Assembly: GCF_900187065.1 (NCBI RefSeq)
Contig: NZ_LT906483.1
Coordinates: forward strand, 1,860,001-1,924,000
DNA: 64,000 nt
Source: Mycolicibacterium thermoresistibile
Lineage (GTDB): Bacteria; Actinomycetota; Actinomycetes; Mycobacteriales; Mycobacteriaceae
Reading direction: 5' to 3'
Made by a program: the position numbers and the translations under genes. The notes beneath the pieces are model-generated. The model did not search any database, was not told the DNA's origin, and saw only the letters and a list, made by a program, of their open reading frames with translations. Below, piece after piece: positions 1-7,831 of the stretch. Position 1 is the first letter of the stretch; every line of letters starts with the position of its first letter.

Positions 1-500
1 ACGGGATCCTCGTCGGCTATCAACTCGACCGGGTGTTCGCACCCCGGCTCGGGGTGGCCCGCTCCAACGGCTGCTCGTACGCCGATTCACCGCACCACGT
101 GCCGATTCAGCGGATGGCCAATGTCTCGCTGCAGCCGGCCGAGCAGGACGTCACCACAGCGGACCTCATCGCGCGGGTCAGCGACGGGCTCTACATCGTC
201 GGCGACAAGTCGTGGTCGATCGACATGCAGCGGTACAACTTCCAGTTCACCGGACAGCGGTTCTACCGTATCCGCAACGGCCGGCTCGCCGGACAGGTGC
301 GCGATGTCGCGTACCAGTCCACCACCACCGACTTCTGGGGGGCGATGGAGGCGGTGGGCGGACCGTCGACGTGGCAGCTGGGCGGGGCGTTCAACTGCGG
401 CAAGGCGCAGCCCGGTCAGGTGGCGCCGGTCAGCCACGGATGCCCGTCGGCGCTGTTCCGGGGGATCAACGTGCTCAACACGCGGGACGAGGGACGGTGA
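1..500 (+). CDS. TldD-family metalloprotease, C-terminal part (5' truncated by window edge)
   Basis: Open from the first base in the frame beginning at position 3 and ending in TGA at 498-500, so only about the last 165 residues are present. The sequence has the TldD C-terminal character, with runs such as APRLGVARSNGCSYAD and a glycine-rich end. TldD pairs with TldE/PmbA to form a zinc protease that trims modified or unfolded peptides. The next gene is the TldE-like partner and overlaps by GTGA, as expected for a coupled heterodimer. The zinc-binding HExxxH region would lie upstream of the window and cannot be seen. Confidence 0.85.
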   Translation, partial: GILVGYQLDRVFAPRLGVARSNGCSYADSPHHVPIQRMANVSLQPAEQDVTTADLIARVSDGLYIVGDKSWSIDMQRYNFQFTGQRFYRIRNGRLAGQVRDVAYQSTTTDFWGAMEAVGGPSTWQLGGAFNCGKAQPGQVAPVSHGCPSALFRGINVLNTRDEGR

Positions 501-1876
501 CGGTGATCGGCGCGCAGCAGGTGGTGGACATCGCGTTGGCCGAGGCCGCCCGGCGCGGTAAGGCCGACGAGACCATGGTGCTGGTCACCGACCGGGCCGA
601 CGCCTCCCTGCGGTGGGCGGGCAATTCGATGACCACCAACGGGGAATCGGTGAGCCGCACCACGACCGTGGTGTCGGTGGTGCGCAGGGAGAACAGCACC
701 CACGTCGCCTCGGTGCGCTCCAGCGAGGTGGACCCGGCGGCGATACCGGCGCTGGTGGCGGCCTCGCAGGATGCGGCGCTGACCGCGCCGGAGGCCCGGG
801 ACAGCGCCCCGCCGCTGCCGGGTGACACCACGCCCGACGACTGGGACGATCCGGTGCCGGGCACCGGGGTGGGCGAGTTCACCGCGATCGCCGACGGGCT
901 GGTCCGCGGCTTCCGCGGCGCCGATCGGCTCTACGGCTATGCCCGCCACATCGTGGAGACCACGTTCCTGGCCACCTCCAACGGGTTGCGGCGGCGCTAC
1001 ACCCAGCCGACCGGCTCGGTGGAGATCAACGCCAAACGGGACGGCGCCAGCGCCTGGGTCGGGCTCAACGCACCCGACTTCACCGCTGTGACAGTGGATT
1101 CCATGCTCGAGGAGTTGTCCACCCGGCTGGGCTGGGCGCGGCGGCGAGTCGAGCTGCCCGCCGGCCGGTACGAGACGATCATGCCGCCGTCCACCGTGGC
1201 CGACATGCTGATCTACCTCAACTGGCACATGGACGGCCGCGGTGCGCAGGAGGGCCGCACCGCCCTGTCCGCGCCCGGCGGCGGCACCCGGGTGGGGGAG
1301 AAGCTGACCGACCTGCCGTTGACCATGTACTCGGACCCGACCGCCGACGGGTTGGAGTGCCTGCCGTTCGTGGCGGTGCCGGCGTCGTCGGACCGGGTGT
1401 CGGTGTTCGACAACGGGCTGGCGATCGGCCGGGTGGACTGGATCCGCGACGGGGTGATCAACGCGCTGGCCTATCCCCGAGCCGCCGCGGAGGAGTTCCA
1501 CGCGCCGGTGGCGGTGCCCGCCGACAACCTGTTGATGACCGGTGGCACGGCGAGTGTGCGGGACATGGTGGCGCGCACCGAGCGGGGGCTGCTGCTCACC
1601 ACGTTCTGGTACATCCGCACCGTCGACCCCACCACGCTGCTGGTGACCGGCCTGACCCGGGACGGGGTGTATCTGGTCGAGGACGGCGAGGTGACCGCGG
1701 CGGTGAACAACTTCCGGTTCAACGAGAGCCCGCTGGACGTGCTGCGCCGTGCGACCGAGGCCGGTGCCAGCGAATACACGCTGCCCCGCGAGTGGGGTGA
1801 CTGGGCGACCCGGGCGAAGATGCCGGCGCTGCGGGTGCCCGACTTCCACATGTCGTCGGTCAGCCAGGCCCAGTAG
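497..1876 (+). CDS. TldE/PmbA-like metallopeptidase-related protein
   Basis: A 459-residue protein of the TldD/PmbA superfamily, partner of the upstream TldD-like protein. The N-terminus (MVLVTDRADASLRWAGNS near residues 20-40) matches the opening strand of PmbA proteins. I place the start at GTG 497, which overlaps the TGA of the upstream gene; GTG 503 is equally possible. The frame stays open further upstream, but that part lies inside the tldD coding region and is noise. In the E. coli pair TldD carries the metal site and TldE is a scaffold; the same division of labour is inferred here. The gene ends at TAG, and no operon partner follows. Confidence 0.85.
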   Translation: MTVIGAQQVVDIALAEAARRGKADETMVLVTDRADASLRWAGNSMTTNGESVSRTTTVVSVVRRENSTHVASVRSSEVDPAAIPALVAASQDAALTAPEARDSAPPLPGDTTPDDWDDPVPGTGVGEFTAIADGLVRGFRGADRLYGYARHIVETTFLATSNGLRRRYTQPTGSVEINAKRDGASAWVGLNAPDFTAVTVDSMLEELSTRLGWARRRVELPAGRYETIMPPSTVADMLIYLNWHMDGRGAQEGRTALSAPGGGTRVGEKLTDLPLTMYSDPTADGLECLPFVAVPASSDRVSVFDNGLAIGRVDWIRDGVINALAYPRAAAEEFHAPVAVPADNLLMTGGTASVRDMVARTERGLLLTTFWYIRTVDPTTLLVTGLTRDGVYLVEDGEVTAAVNNFRFNESPLDVLRRATEAGASEYTLPREWGDWATRAKMPALRVPDFHMSSVSQAQ

Positions 1877-2037
1877 GCCGGTACGGGTGCGGCACACCGC
1901 CCCATCGGCAAACTGACTCCGCGACGGCACGCCTCAGCTGAGCCGAACCCGCCGCCGGAGCCGGCGGCCTTTCGCACGCACGTGTGTGGGCCGGTGAGCC
2001 GCACCCTCGCCGTGCCCGGAATGTGTAGAGGTGGAGA

Positions 2038-2246
2038 ATGGTTCGTCGTGTCACGGGACCGTCGCAGCCGGCCTTGCAGGGTGGTGCCGGCCGGGCCGGC
2101 CACCGCTGCCGCCGCGCCGTCCAGGAATTGCACCGACGCCCGCAACGCCGGATACAGCAACATGGCGGCGAGATACCGGCGATGTCGGGGTACACGGCGA
2201 ACACCTGGACCGCGACCGCGACGGCATCGCCTGCGGGTCCCGCTGA
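2038..2246 (+). pseudogene. Excalibur-domain secreted protein, broken by frameshifts
   Basis: Pieces of a small exported calcium-binding (Excalibur) protein are spread over different frames. ATG 2038 starts MVRRVTG, the next frame gives TVAAGLAG, and a third gives VVPAGPATAAAAPSRNCTDARNAG. Joined, these would make a good signal peptide followed by the conserved NCxxARxAG start of an Excalibur domain. The domain's DxDxDGxxC end (LDRDRDGIACGSR, stop at 2244-2246) is in yet another frame. The first two breaks can each be repaired by adding one base in a G run. The gene is either decayed or carries sequencing indels. It occupies most of the otherwise empty stretch between the tldE-like gene and tRNA-Met. 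Confidence 0.5.
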
Positions 2247-2310
2247 CCATCCGGGCGGGCGCACCGTCACTCGCCGGACGCCGCGGTATATCCTCTGCAC
2301 GTCGGTACGA

Positions 2311-2387
2311 GGGGCGGTAGCTCAGTCGGTTAGAGCTGCGGACTCATAATCCGTCGGTCGCGGGTTCAAGTCCCGCCCGCCCCACCA
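2311..2387 (+). tRNA. tRNA-Met (anticodon CAT)
   Basis: A complete cloverleaf can be drawn. The acceptor stem GGGGCGG pairs with CCGCCCC, the D arm is GCTC...GAGC, the anticodon loop is CTCATAA, and the T arm is GCGGG-TTCAAGT-CCCGC, with CCA encoded in the DNA. The CAT anticodon could also belong to a lysidine-modified tRNA-Ile. The resemblance to mycobacterial elongator methionine tRNAs favours Met. It is not the initiator type, because the first acceptor pair is a normal G-C. Confidence 0.93.
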
Positions 2388-2486
2388 TGTGTTCTCTCGC
2401 GGGAGGCGACCGTCCCGGCACAGCCGGCCGATGCCGTGAGCAGGCGTGAGCAGGATTGTCCGCCACACGGTTGGGGTAGGCAGAAG

Positions 2487-2882
2487 TCACTGCGGCGGAG
2501 CGCTTTTCGTCAACACCAACGCTGCTTCGTCATAGGGGAACAGGCGATAGAACAGGCGGGATCCCGGTGTGATGAGCTGTGCGGCCTCGGCCTTGCTCAC
2601 CAGCCGCGGGTCGGCCAACGCGACAGCCTTGCCGCGCTTGTGCAGCACCGCCGCGCCGGCGGCCAACACGTTCTTCACCCAGTCTGATTCAGGTCCGTAG
2701 CCGACGAGGAAGACGAAGCCGTCACGGGTCGGGAAAACCAAGAGGGGTGTTCGGTACCGCCTACCTGACTTGCGGCCAGTGTGCTCGAGTGTCCCCTGGG
2801 CCGGAAGCCAGGGTGTGAGGGCGCGGGCCAGCGGATTGGTCACTCGACGATTGAATTTTGCGACACGTCGCGGCACTCGCAT
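2487..2882 (-). CDS. Deazaflavin (F420)-dependent nitroreductase-family protein
   Basis: A 131-residue protein of the DDN/FDOR-B split-barrel family typical of mycobacteria. The hallmark is HTGRKSGRRYRTPLL (residues about 34-48), followed by a strand reading FVFLVGYGPESDWVKNVLAAG, the usual F420-phosphate-contacting region. Members reduce quinones or other acceptors with reduced cofactor F420; the substrate here is unknown. The gene stands alone on the minus strand, divergent from the secreted thioredoxin gene. Length is normal for the family. Confidence 0.88.
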   Translation of the reverse strand: MRVPRRVAKFNRRVTNPLARALTPWLPAQGTLEHTGRKSGRRYRTPLLVFPTRDGFVFLVGYGPESDWVKNVLAAGAAVLHKRGKAVALADPRLVSKAEAAQLITPGSRLFYRLFPYDEAALVLTKSAPPQ

Positions 2883-3076
2883 GACAATCCAATCCTCGAA
2901 CAGGGCGGTGTGGACGGCTGGCTGGTAGTCGAGCGTAGAGCCTGCCGTCGAGATGAGCCCACCTCTGGAGTGGCTCTCCGCTGCAAATGCGCAAACCCCA
3001 CGTCGGGAGCCCCGACGTTCGACAATGAACGCGCGGGCCGTCCGACGGAGTGCGGCCCCGCGGAGGAGATGGTGCG

Positions 3077-3583
3077 ATGAAGATCCGCATTTCGGGAACG
3101 ATCAGATTCCTGCTTCTGGGCGCGGTCGCCGCCGCGCTGACGATTGCGCTGGCCGGGGCGCCGACAGCCGTTGCCGACGACCGGCTGCAGTTCACCGGGA
3201 CGACGCTGTCGGGCACTCCCTTCGACGGGGCGAGCCTGGCCGGCCGGCCGGCGGTGCTGTGGTTCTGGACGCCGTGGTGCCCGTTCTGCAACGCCGAGGC
3301 GCCGAATGTCAGCCGGGTGGCGGCCGCCAATCCGGATGTCACCTTCGTCGGTGTCGCCGCCCGCGCCGATGTGGCCGCCATGCAGGACTTCGTGAACACG
3401 TACAACCTCGACTTCACGAACCTCAACGACGCCGACGGGTCGATCTGGGCGCGGTACAACGTGCCGTGGCAGCCGGCCTATGTGTTCTACCGGGCCGACG
3501 GATCGTCGAGCTTCGTGAACAACCCGACCGCGGCGATGTCCGAAGCGGAGTTGGCCGACCGGGTGGCGGCGCTGAAGAACTGA
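3077..3583 (+). CDS. Secreted thioredoxin-fold protein (MPT53/DsbE-like)
   Basis: A 168-residue exported thiol-disulfide oxidoreductase. I chose ATG 3077 because GGAGGAG lies just upstream and a signal peptide follows (MKIRIS, hydrophobic core, cleavage near PTAVADD). The mature part has the thioredoxin active site WCPFC, and PWQPA supplies the cis-proline loop. It resembles the M. tuberculosis antigen MPT53 (Rv2878c), an extracytoplasmic DsbE-type oxidoreductase. The next gene, 13 nt downstream, encodes a CcdA/DsbD-like membrane protein that could pass electrons to it. The pair mirrors the Rv2878c-Rv2877c arrangement. Confidence 0.9.
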   Translation: MKIRISGTIRFLLLGAVAAALTIALAGAPTAVADDRLQFTGTTLSGTPFDGASLAGRPAVLWFWTPWCPFCNAEAPNVSRVAAANPDVTFVGVAARADVAAMQDFVNTYNLDFTNLNDADGSIWARYNVPWQPAYVFYRADGSSSFVNNPTAAMSEAELADRVAALKN

Positions 3584-3596
3584 TCGCGCGCACGCC

Positions 3597-4457
3597 GTGT
3601 CCGCGGACCTGCTGGCCCTCGCGTTCGGCGCAGGGCTGGTCGCCGCCGTCAACCCGTGCGGCTTCGTCATGCTGCCCGCCTACCTCGCCCTGGTCGTGCA
3701 GGGCGAGGCGACCGGCACTCTCGCCGCCGTCGGCCGGGCGGCCGCGGCCACCGCGGCGATGGCCGCCGGCTTCGTGTTGGTGTTCGGGAGCTTCGGTCTG
3801 CTGACGGTGTCCGCCGCGACCACGGTGCAGCGCTACCTGCCGGTCGCCACCGTCGTCGTCGGCGCCGGCCTGGTCGCGCTCGGGTTCTGGCTGCTCATCG
3901 GCCGCGAGCTGACCGGCTTGACATCGGTCACCCGGCGGGTGGAGAGGGCGCCCACCGCGCGGATCGGTTCGATGTTCGGCTACGGCGTGAGCTACGCCGT
4001 CGCGTCGCTGTCCTGCACGGTCGCACCGTTCCTGGCGGTCACCGGCGCCGGCCTGCGGGGGCAGTCGCTGTGGAGCACGCTGTCGATCTACCTCGCCTAC
4101 GCTGCCGGGTTCACCCTGATCGTCGGTGTGCTGGCGATGGCCGCGGCGCTCACCCACTCGGCACTCGCGGTGCGGTTGCGCCGAATCGGGCGGTACGTCA
4201 ACAGGATCAGCGGTGTGCTGTTGGTCGCGGTCGGCGGCTATGTCGCCTACTACGGGCTCTATGAGCTGCGGCTGTTCTGGGGCGGCGCCAACCCGCAGGA
4301 CCCGGTGATCGAAGCGGCCGCGCGGGCCCAGGGCGCGATCGCGGGCTGGGTACACCGCCACGGCGGAGGGCCGTGGCTGGCGGCGACAGCGGTGCTGATG
4401 CTGGTGGTGCTCGCCACCGGGTTCGTCGCCCGGATCCGCAGGTCGGCGCGAAGGTGA
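3597..4457 (+). CDS. CcdA/DsbD-family membrane electron carrier
   Basis: A 286-residue polytopic protein with about six to eight hydrophobic segments. The first helix has the NPCGF motif of CcdA proteins (cysteine near residue 22), and a second cysteine lies in SLSCTVAPF. CcdA-type proteins carry reducing equivalents across the membrane to extracytoplasmic thioredoxins. The directly preceding secreted thioredoxin is the obvious partner. The GTG start at 3597 follows the upstream stop closely, which suggests a two-gene operon. The C-terminal tail ends in an arginine-rich cytoplasmic-type sequence. Confidence 0.88.
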   Translation: MSADLLALAFGAGLVAAVNPCGFVMLPAYLALVVQGEATGTLAAVGRAAAATAAMAAGFVLVFGSFGLLTVSAATTVQRYLPVATVVVGAGLVALGFWLLIGRELTGLTSVTRRVERAPTARIGSMFGYGVSYAVASLSCTVAPFLAVTGAGLRGQSLWSTLSIYLAYAAGFTLIVGVLAMAAALTHSALAVRLRRIGRYVNRISGVLLVAVGGYVAYYGLYELRLFWGGANPQDPVIEAAARAQGAIAGWVHRHGGGPWLAATAVLMLVVLATGFVARIRRSARR

Positions 4458-4490
4458 CCGCGCGTGACACCCGGCCGCAGCCGTCCGACA

Positions 4491-4504
4491 GGGACTTTGG
4501 TCCC
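4491..4504 (+). promoter_or_regulatory. Predicted DosR box, distal
   Basis: The 14 bases GGGACTTTGGTCCC fit the dormancy-regulator core GGGACTTNNGNCCC exactly and are followed by GAA, as in the extended 20-mer consensus. The box lies about 150 bp before the DUF4193 gene and downstream of the ccdA stop, so it would serve the rightward genes. Confidence 0.6.
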
Positions 4505-4569
4505 GAATACCGCAATGACGAAAGTCCATGGGCACACGGTGATTCCCCGCTTTTCGGCCCTCTTTTCCC

Positions 4570-4583
4570 GGGACTTCCGGCCC
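4570..4583 (+). promoter_or_regulatory. Predicted DosR box, proximal
   Basis: GGGACTTCCGGCCC also fits GGGACTTNNGNCCC at every fixed position. Paired boxes in tandem are common at DosR promoters. It is 73 bp before ATG 4657, close enough to act at a promoter for the DUF4193 gene and the following fusion gene. Confidence 0.55.
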
Positions 4584-4656
4584 TATCGGCGCATCGGCGC
4601 GCAGTGGTCTGATCGCACACGTACGCCCGCGGATCTCAGCTGAAAGGAGGAGGGCG

Positions 4657-4980
4657 ATGAGTGCCATCAGTACTCGGCGTAATCCAGGGGCGTTGCTCAC
4701 CAAAGCGACGGCCCCGCTGCCGACGGGCGGCGACGAGGCGATCCTGACGGACTTGTTGCTGCCCGGGCACGGGCGCACATTCGTCGACGAAGCCGATGAG
4801 GCCGATGAGGTCGGGCTGCTCGATGTCGACAGCGCAGAGCTGATCCCCGACGACCTCACCATGCCGGTCATCCCGAGGCGAGCCGACGAGTTCACCTGCT
4901 CGAAATGCTTCCTCATCCTCCACATCAGCCGACTGGCCATGGCCGACGACGGTCAACCGGCCTGCACCGACTGCGTGTAG
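4657..4980 (+). CDS. DUF4193-family small zinc-ribbon protein
   Basis: A 107-residue acidic protein. Its C-terminal half has the DUF4193 pattern with two cysteine pairs, FTCSKC and ACTDC, likely binding one zinc ion in a DksA-like ribbon. A run of Glu/Asp (VDEADEADEVGLLDVD) precedes it. The function of the family is not established. AAAGGAGGAG sits just before the ATG. Two predicted DosR boxes lie upstream, and the next gene starts 14 nt downstream, so the two are probably cotranscribed, perhaps under hypoxia control. Confidence 0.85.
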   Translation: MSAISTRRNPGALLTKATAPLPTGGDEAILTDLLLPGHGRTFVDEADEADEVGLLDVDSAELIPDDLTMPVIPRRADEFTCSKCFLILHISRLAMADDGQPACTDCV

Positions 4981-4994
4981 CGAAGAACCCGGCC

Positions 4995-6338
4995 ATGCGC
5001 GCGGACACCAGGCCTTTCGACGACCGGGTGGATGCCGGACGCCGGCCGGCCGAGCGCCTGGCTTCCTTCCGGGGCCGGGACGTGGTGGTGCTGGGTCTGC
5101 CGCGCGGCGGGGTACCGGTGGCCTTCGCGGTCGCCAGGGCGCTGCGGGCACCGTTGGATGTCCTGGTGGTGCGCAAGCTCGGGGTGCCGTTCCAGCCCGA
5201 ACTGGCGTTCGGGGCGATTGGCGAGGACGGCGTCCGGGTGGTCAATGACGCCGTCGTCCGACGAACCCGCCTGACCAGAGCCGACATGGCCGCGGTGGAA
5301 CGGCGGGAGCGGGCGGAGCTGCAGCGCCGCTCGGAACGCTACCGCGGTGGCCGCAGCCGGATCCCGCTCAGCGGGCGGGTCGCGGTCATCGTCGACGACG
5401 GTGTGGCCACGGGCGCCACCGCGAAAGCGGCCTGCCAGGTCGTCCGCGCCGAAGGCGCCGCCCGGGTGGTGCTGGCCGTTCCCGTCGGCCCGCCCGACGT
5501 CGCCGAACGCTTCGCCGGATACGCCGACGAGGTCGTGTGCCTGCAGACGCCGCCGTTCTTCTCCGCGGTCGGGCAGGGGTACCGCAACTTCACCCAAACC
5601 TCCGACGACGAGGTGATCGCGCTGTTGCGGCGCGCCCGGGCCGACGTCGCGGACACGGCGGCCGCCGACATCGGCGACCCACCGCCGCTGCGCGACGAGG
5701 AAGTGCGGGTCGACGCCGGGGGAGTGACGGTGACGGGGCATCTGACCGTCCCCGGACAACCGATCGGAGTCGTGGTCTTCGCCCACGGCAGCGGCAGGCA
5801 CAGCCCCCGCAACCGATACGTCGCCGACGTCCTGCGCCGGGCCGGACTGGCGACTCTGCTGTTCGACCTGCTCACCCCGGACGAGGAGCTCGATCGGGCC
5901 AACGTCTTCGACATCGGCCTGCTGGCCGAGCGGCTCGTCGGCGTCACACAATGGCTGGCCGCCCAGCCCGAGACCGCGGCCCTGCCGGTCGGCTACTTCG
6001 GGGCCAGCACCGGGGCGGGCGCTGCGCTGGTGGCCGCCGCAGATCCGCGGGTGCAGGTGGCCGCGGTGGTGTCCCGCGGCGGCCGGCCCGACCTCGCCGG
6101 TCAGGCGTTGGGCAAGGTGCGTGCGCCCACGCTGCTGATCGTCGGGGGCCGGGACCGGTTCGTCCTCGAGCTGAACCACCAGGCCAGAGCAGCGATCCCG
6201 GCCGTCTGCGAGATCGCGGTGATCCCGGGGGCCACCCACCTGTTCGAGGAACCGGGTGCCCTCGATCAGGTGGCAGAACTCGCCCGGGACTGGTTCACCG
6301 ACCATCTCAGCCGGACCGGCGCGAGTACCCGTCCCTGA
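4995..6338 (+). CDS. Phosphoribosyltransferase / alpha-beta hydrolase fusion (Rv0571c-like)
   Basis: A 447-residue two-domain protein. Residues about 10-215 form a type I phosphoribosyltransferase with the PRPP loop VIVDDGVATGATA. Residues about 230-440 form a dienelactone-hydrolase-type alpha/beta hydrolase: nucleophile elbow GASTGAGA, acid in GGRDRF, histidine in GATHLFEEP. The start is ATG 4995; the open frame extends upstream only into the DUF4193 gene. M. tuberculosis Rv0571c has the same architecture and belongs to the DosR regulon, which agrees with the boxes upstream. The substrate of either domain is unknown. The joined activities suggest processing of a ribosylated or nucleotide-linked ester. 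Confidence 0.85.
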   Translation: MRADTRPFDDRVDAGRRPAERLASFRGRDVVVLGLPRGGVPVAFAVARALRAPLDVLVVRKLGVPFQPELAFGAIGEDGVRVVNDAVVRRTRLTRADMAAVERRERAELQRRSERYRGGRSRIPLSGRVAVIVDDGVATGATAKAACQVVRAEGAARVVLAVPVGPPDVAERFAGYADEVVCLQTPPFFSAVGQGYRNFTQTSDDEVIALLRRARADVADTAAADIGDPPPLRDEEVRVDAGGVTVTGHLTVPGQPIGVVVFAHGSGRHSPRNRYVADVLRRAGLATLLFDLLTPDEELDRANVFDIGLLAERLVGVTQWLAAQPETAALPVGYFGASTGAGAALVAAADPRVQVAAVVSRGGRPDLAGQALGKVRAPTLLIVGGRDRFVLELNHQARAAIPAVCEIAVIPGATHLFEEPGALDQVAELARDWFTDHLSRTGASTRP

Positions 6339-6404
6339 CCGAACCAGACATCGCCCTGCACAGCACATCCGGGTTGAGCGGTGATCGCGGGCCCGGCGGC
6401 GGGG

Positions 6405-6441
6405 GAGACGTAGGGCCCCTAGGAAAGAGGACTTCCTTCCC
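6405..6441 (+). promoter_or_regulatory. Two degenerate DosR-like boxes before the GT4 gene
   Basis: GAGACGTAGGGCCC at 6405-6418 and AGGACTTCCTTCCC at 6428-6441 each match 12 of the 14 positions of GGGACTTNNGNCCC. They lie 23 bp apart in the same orientation, in the 273-bp gap before the glycosyltransferase gene. Both are weaker than the pair at 4.5 kb, so the call is tentative. I see nothing else clear in this gap. Confidence 0.3.
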
Positions 6442-6611
6442 TACCCGCCACGTAGCGCCGATGTTCGGATGGACATGTGTGAGTCGAGCCCGGCCGGACC
6501 TCTGAGCCGTCGAAGCACACCGTCGTGCGATCGGCTGTTCGGCCACTGACCTTTTCGGCGACTACGCACACCGGATTTGTTGGTTTGAGCATCATTTGAG
6601 GGAATTTTTCG

Positions 6612-7796
6612 ATGGGGAAGGTAGAAACCGTTGGCGCAGAGTCGACTTCAGAATCCGACGGCGATGGGCTGACCGACGTGGCCCGACCGGCGCATCAGCT
6701 CGGCCGGCGACTGCGGGTCGCCCTGGTGGCGCCGCCCTATTTCGACGTTCCGCCCCGGGCGTACGGGGGCATCGAAGCGGTGGTGGCCGACCTGGCCGAT
6801 GCGCTGGTCGCGCACGGCCACGAGGTGACGCTGATCGGCGCCGGTGAACCGGGTACCTCCGCACGCTTCGAGCAGGTGTGGGAGCGCAGCGTGCCGGAGC
6901 TGCTCGGCAAACCGCTACCCGAGATGATCCATGCGCTCCGGACGCGACGCGCGATCGAGACGCTGGCCGCCACCGACGGTCTGGACGTCGTGCACGACCA
7001 CACGCTGGCCGGGCCGCTCAACGCGTCGGCCTACCGCGGGCTCGGATTGCCGGTGGTGCTCACCACACACGGCCCCGTGCACGAGGAGATGTACGACTAC
7101 TACCGCACCCTGGGCAGCGACGTGCATCTGGTCGCGATCAGCGACCGCCAGCGCTCCCTGGCGCCCGACCTAAACTGGCTGGGCCGCGTCCACAACGCGC
7201 TGCGCACCGACGAGTGGCCGTTCCACCCGGAGAAACAGGACTACGCGCTGTTCCTGGGCAGGTTCACCGCCGCCAAAGGACCCGATCTTGCCCTGCACGC
7301 CGCGCACCGGGCCGGGATCCCCCTCGTGCTGGCCGGAAAGTGCACCGAGCCCGCCGAGAAGGCCTACTTCCGTGAAACGGTCCAGCCCCTGCTGACCGAC
7401 GCCGACCTGCTGTTCGGACAGGCCGATGCCCGTGCCAAGCGACGGTTGCTCAGCCGCGCGCGGTGCCTGGTGTTCCCGGTGCAGTGGGAGGAACCGTTCG
7501 GCATGGTGATGATCGAGTCGATGGTGTGTGGCACACCCGTCGTGGCGCTGCGCGGGGGCGCGGTCTCCGAGGTCGTCGTCGACGGTGTGACCGGATTCGT
7601 CTGCGACGACGCCGCCGATCTCGCCGACGCCATCAAAGAGGCTTCGCGGCTGGACCCGTATGCGTGTCGCCGGCATGTCGAGGCCAACTTCGGAGTGGAC
7701 CAACTCGCTGTCGGCTACGAACAGGTCTATCGCCAGGCCATGGCTGCGATGGCGACGCCCGGGTCTGACCGCCCGACGTTGGGGATGAGCGCATAG
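6612..7796 (+). CDS. GT4-family glycosyltransferase
   Basis: A 394-residue GT-B-fold glycosyltransferase. The N-terminal domain has the glycine-rich YGGIEAVVADLADALVAHGH signature of GT4 enzymes. The C-terminal domain has ALFLGRFTAAKGPDLAL and the nucleotide-sugar-binding EX7E motif (EPFGMVMIE), followed by GTPVVALRGGAVSEVV. It would move a sugar from a nucleotide donor to an acceptor that the sequence does not reveal. About 35 extra N-terminal residues precede the fold, so the true start may be internal, although ATG 6612 is plausible. It stands alone, with degenerate DosR-like boxes upstream. Confidence 0.86.
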   Translation: MGKVETVGAESTSESDGDGLTDVARPAHQLGRRLRVALVAPPYFDVPPRAYGGIEAVVADLADALVAHGHEVTLIGAGEPGTSARFEQVWERSVPELLGKPLPEMIHALRTRRAIETLAATDGLDVVHDHTLAGPLNASAYRGLGLPVVLTTHGPVHEEMYDYYRTLGSDVHLVAISDRQRSLAPDLNWLGRVHNALRTDEWPFHPEKQDYALFLGRFTAAKGPDLALHAAHRAGIPLVLAGKCTEPAEKAYFRETVQPLLTDADLLFGQADARAKRRLLSRARCLVFPVQWEEPFGMVMIESMVCGTPVVALRGGAVSEVVVDGVTGFVCDDAADLADAIKEASRLDPYACRRHVEANFGVDQLAVGYEQVYRQAMAAMATPGSDRPTLGMSA

Positions 7797-7831
7797 GTCC
7801 GCCGCCGGGTGGTGTCTGACACACTGCACCA

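Noticed and set aside
212..496. Upstream extension of the tldE-like reading frame
   Set aside because: It overlaps the tldD coding region in another frame, has no family similarity, and GTG 497 gives the expected coupled start.
4509..4528. Third DosR-like site (GACGAAAGTCC)
   Set aside because: The match to the core is poor at the outer bases and does not exceed what I expect by chance.
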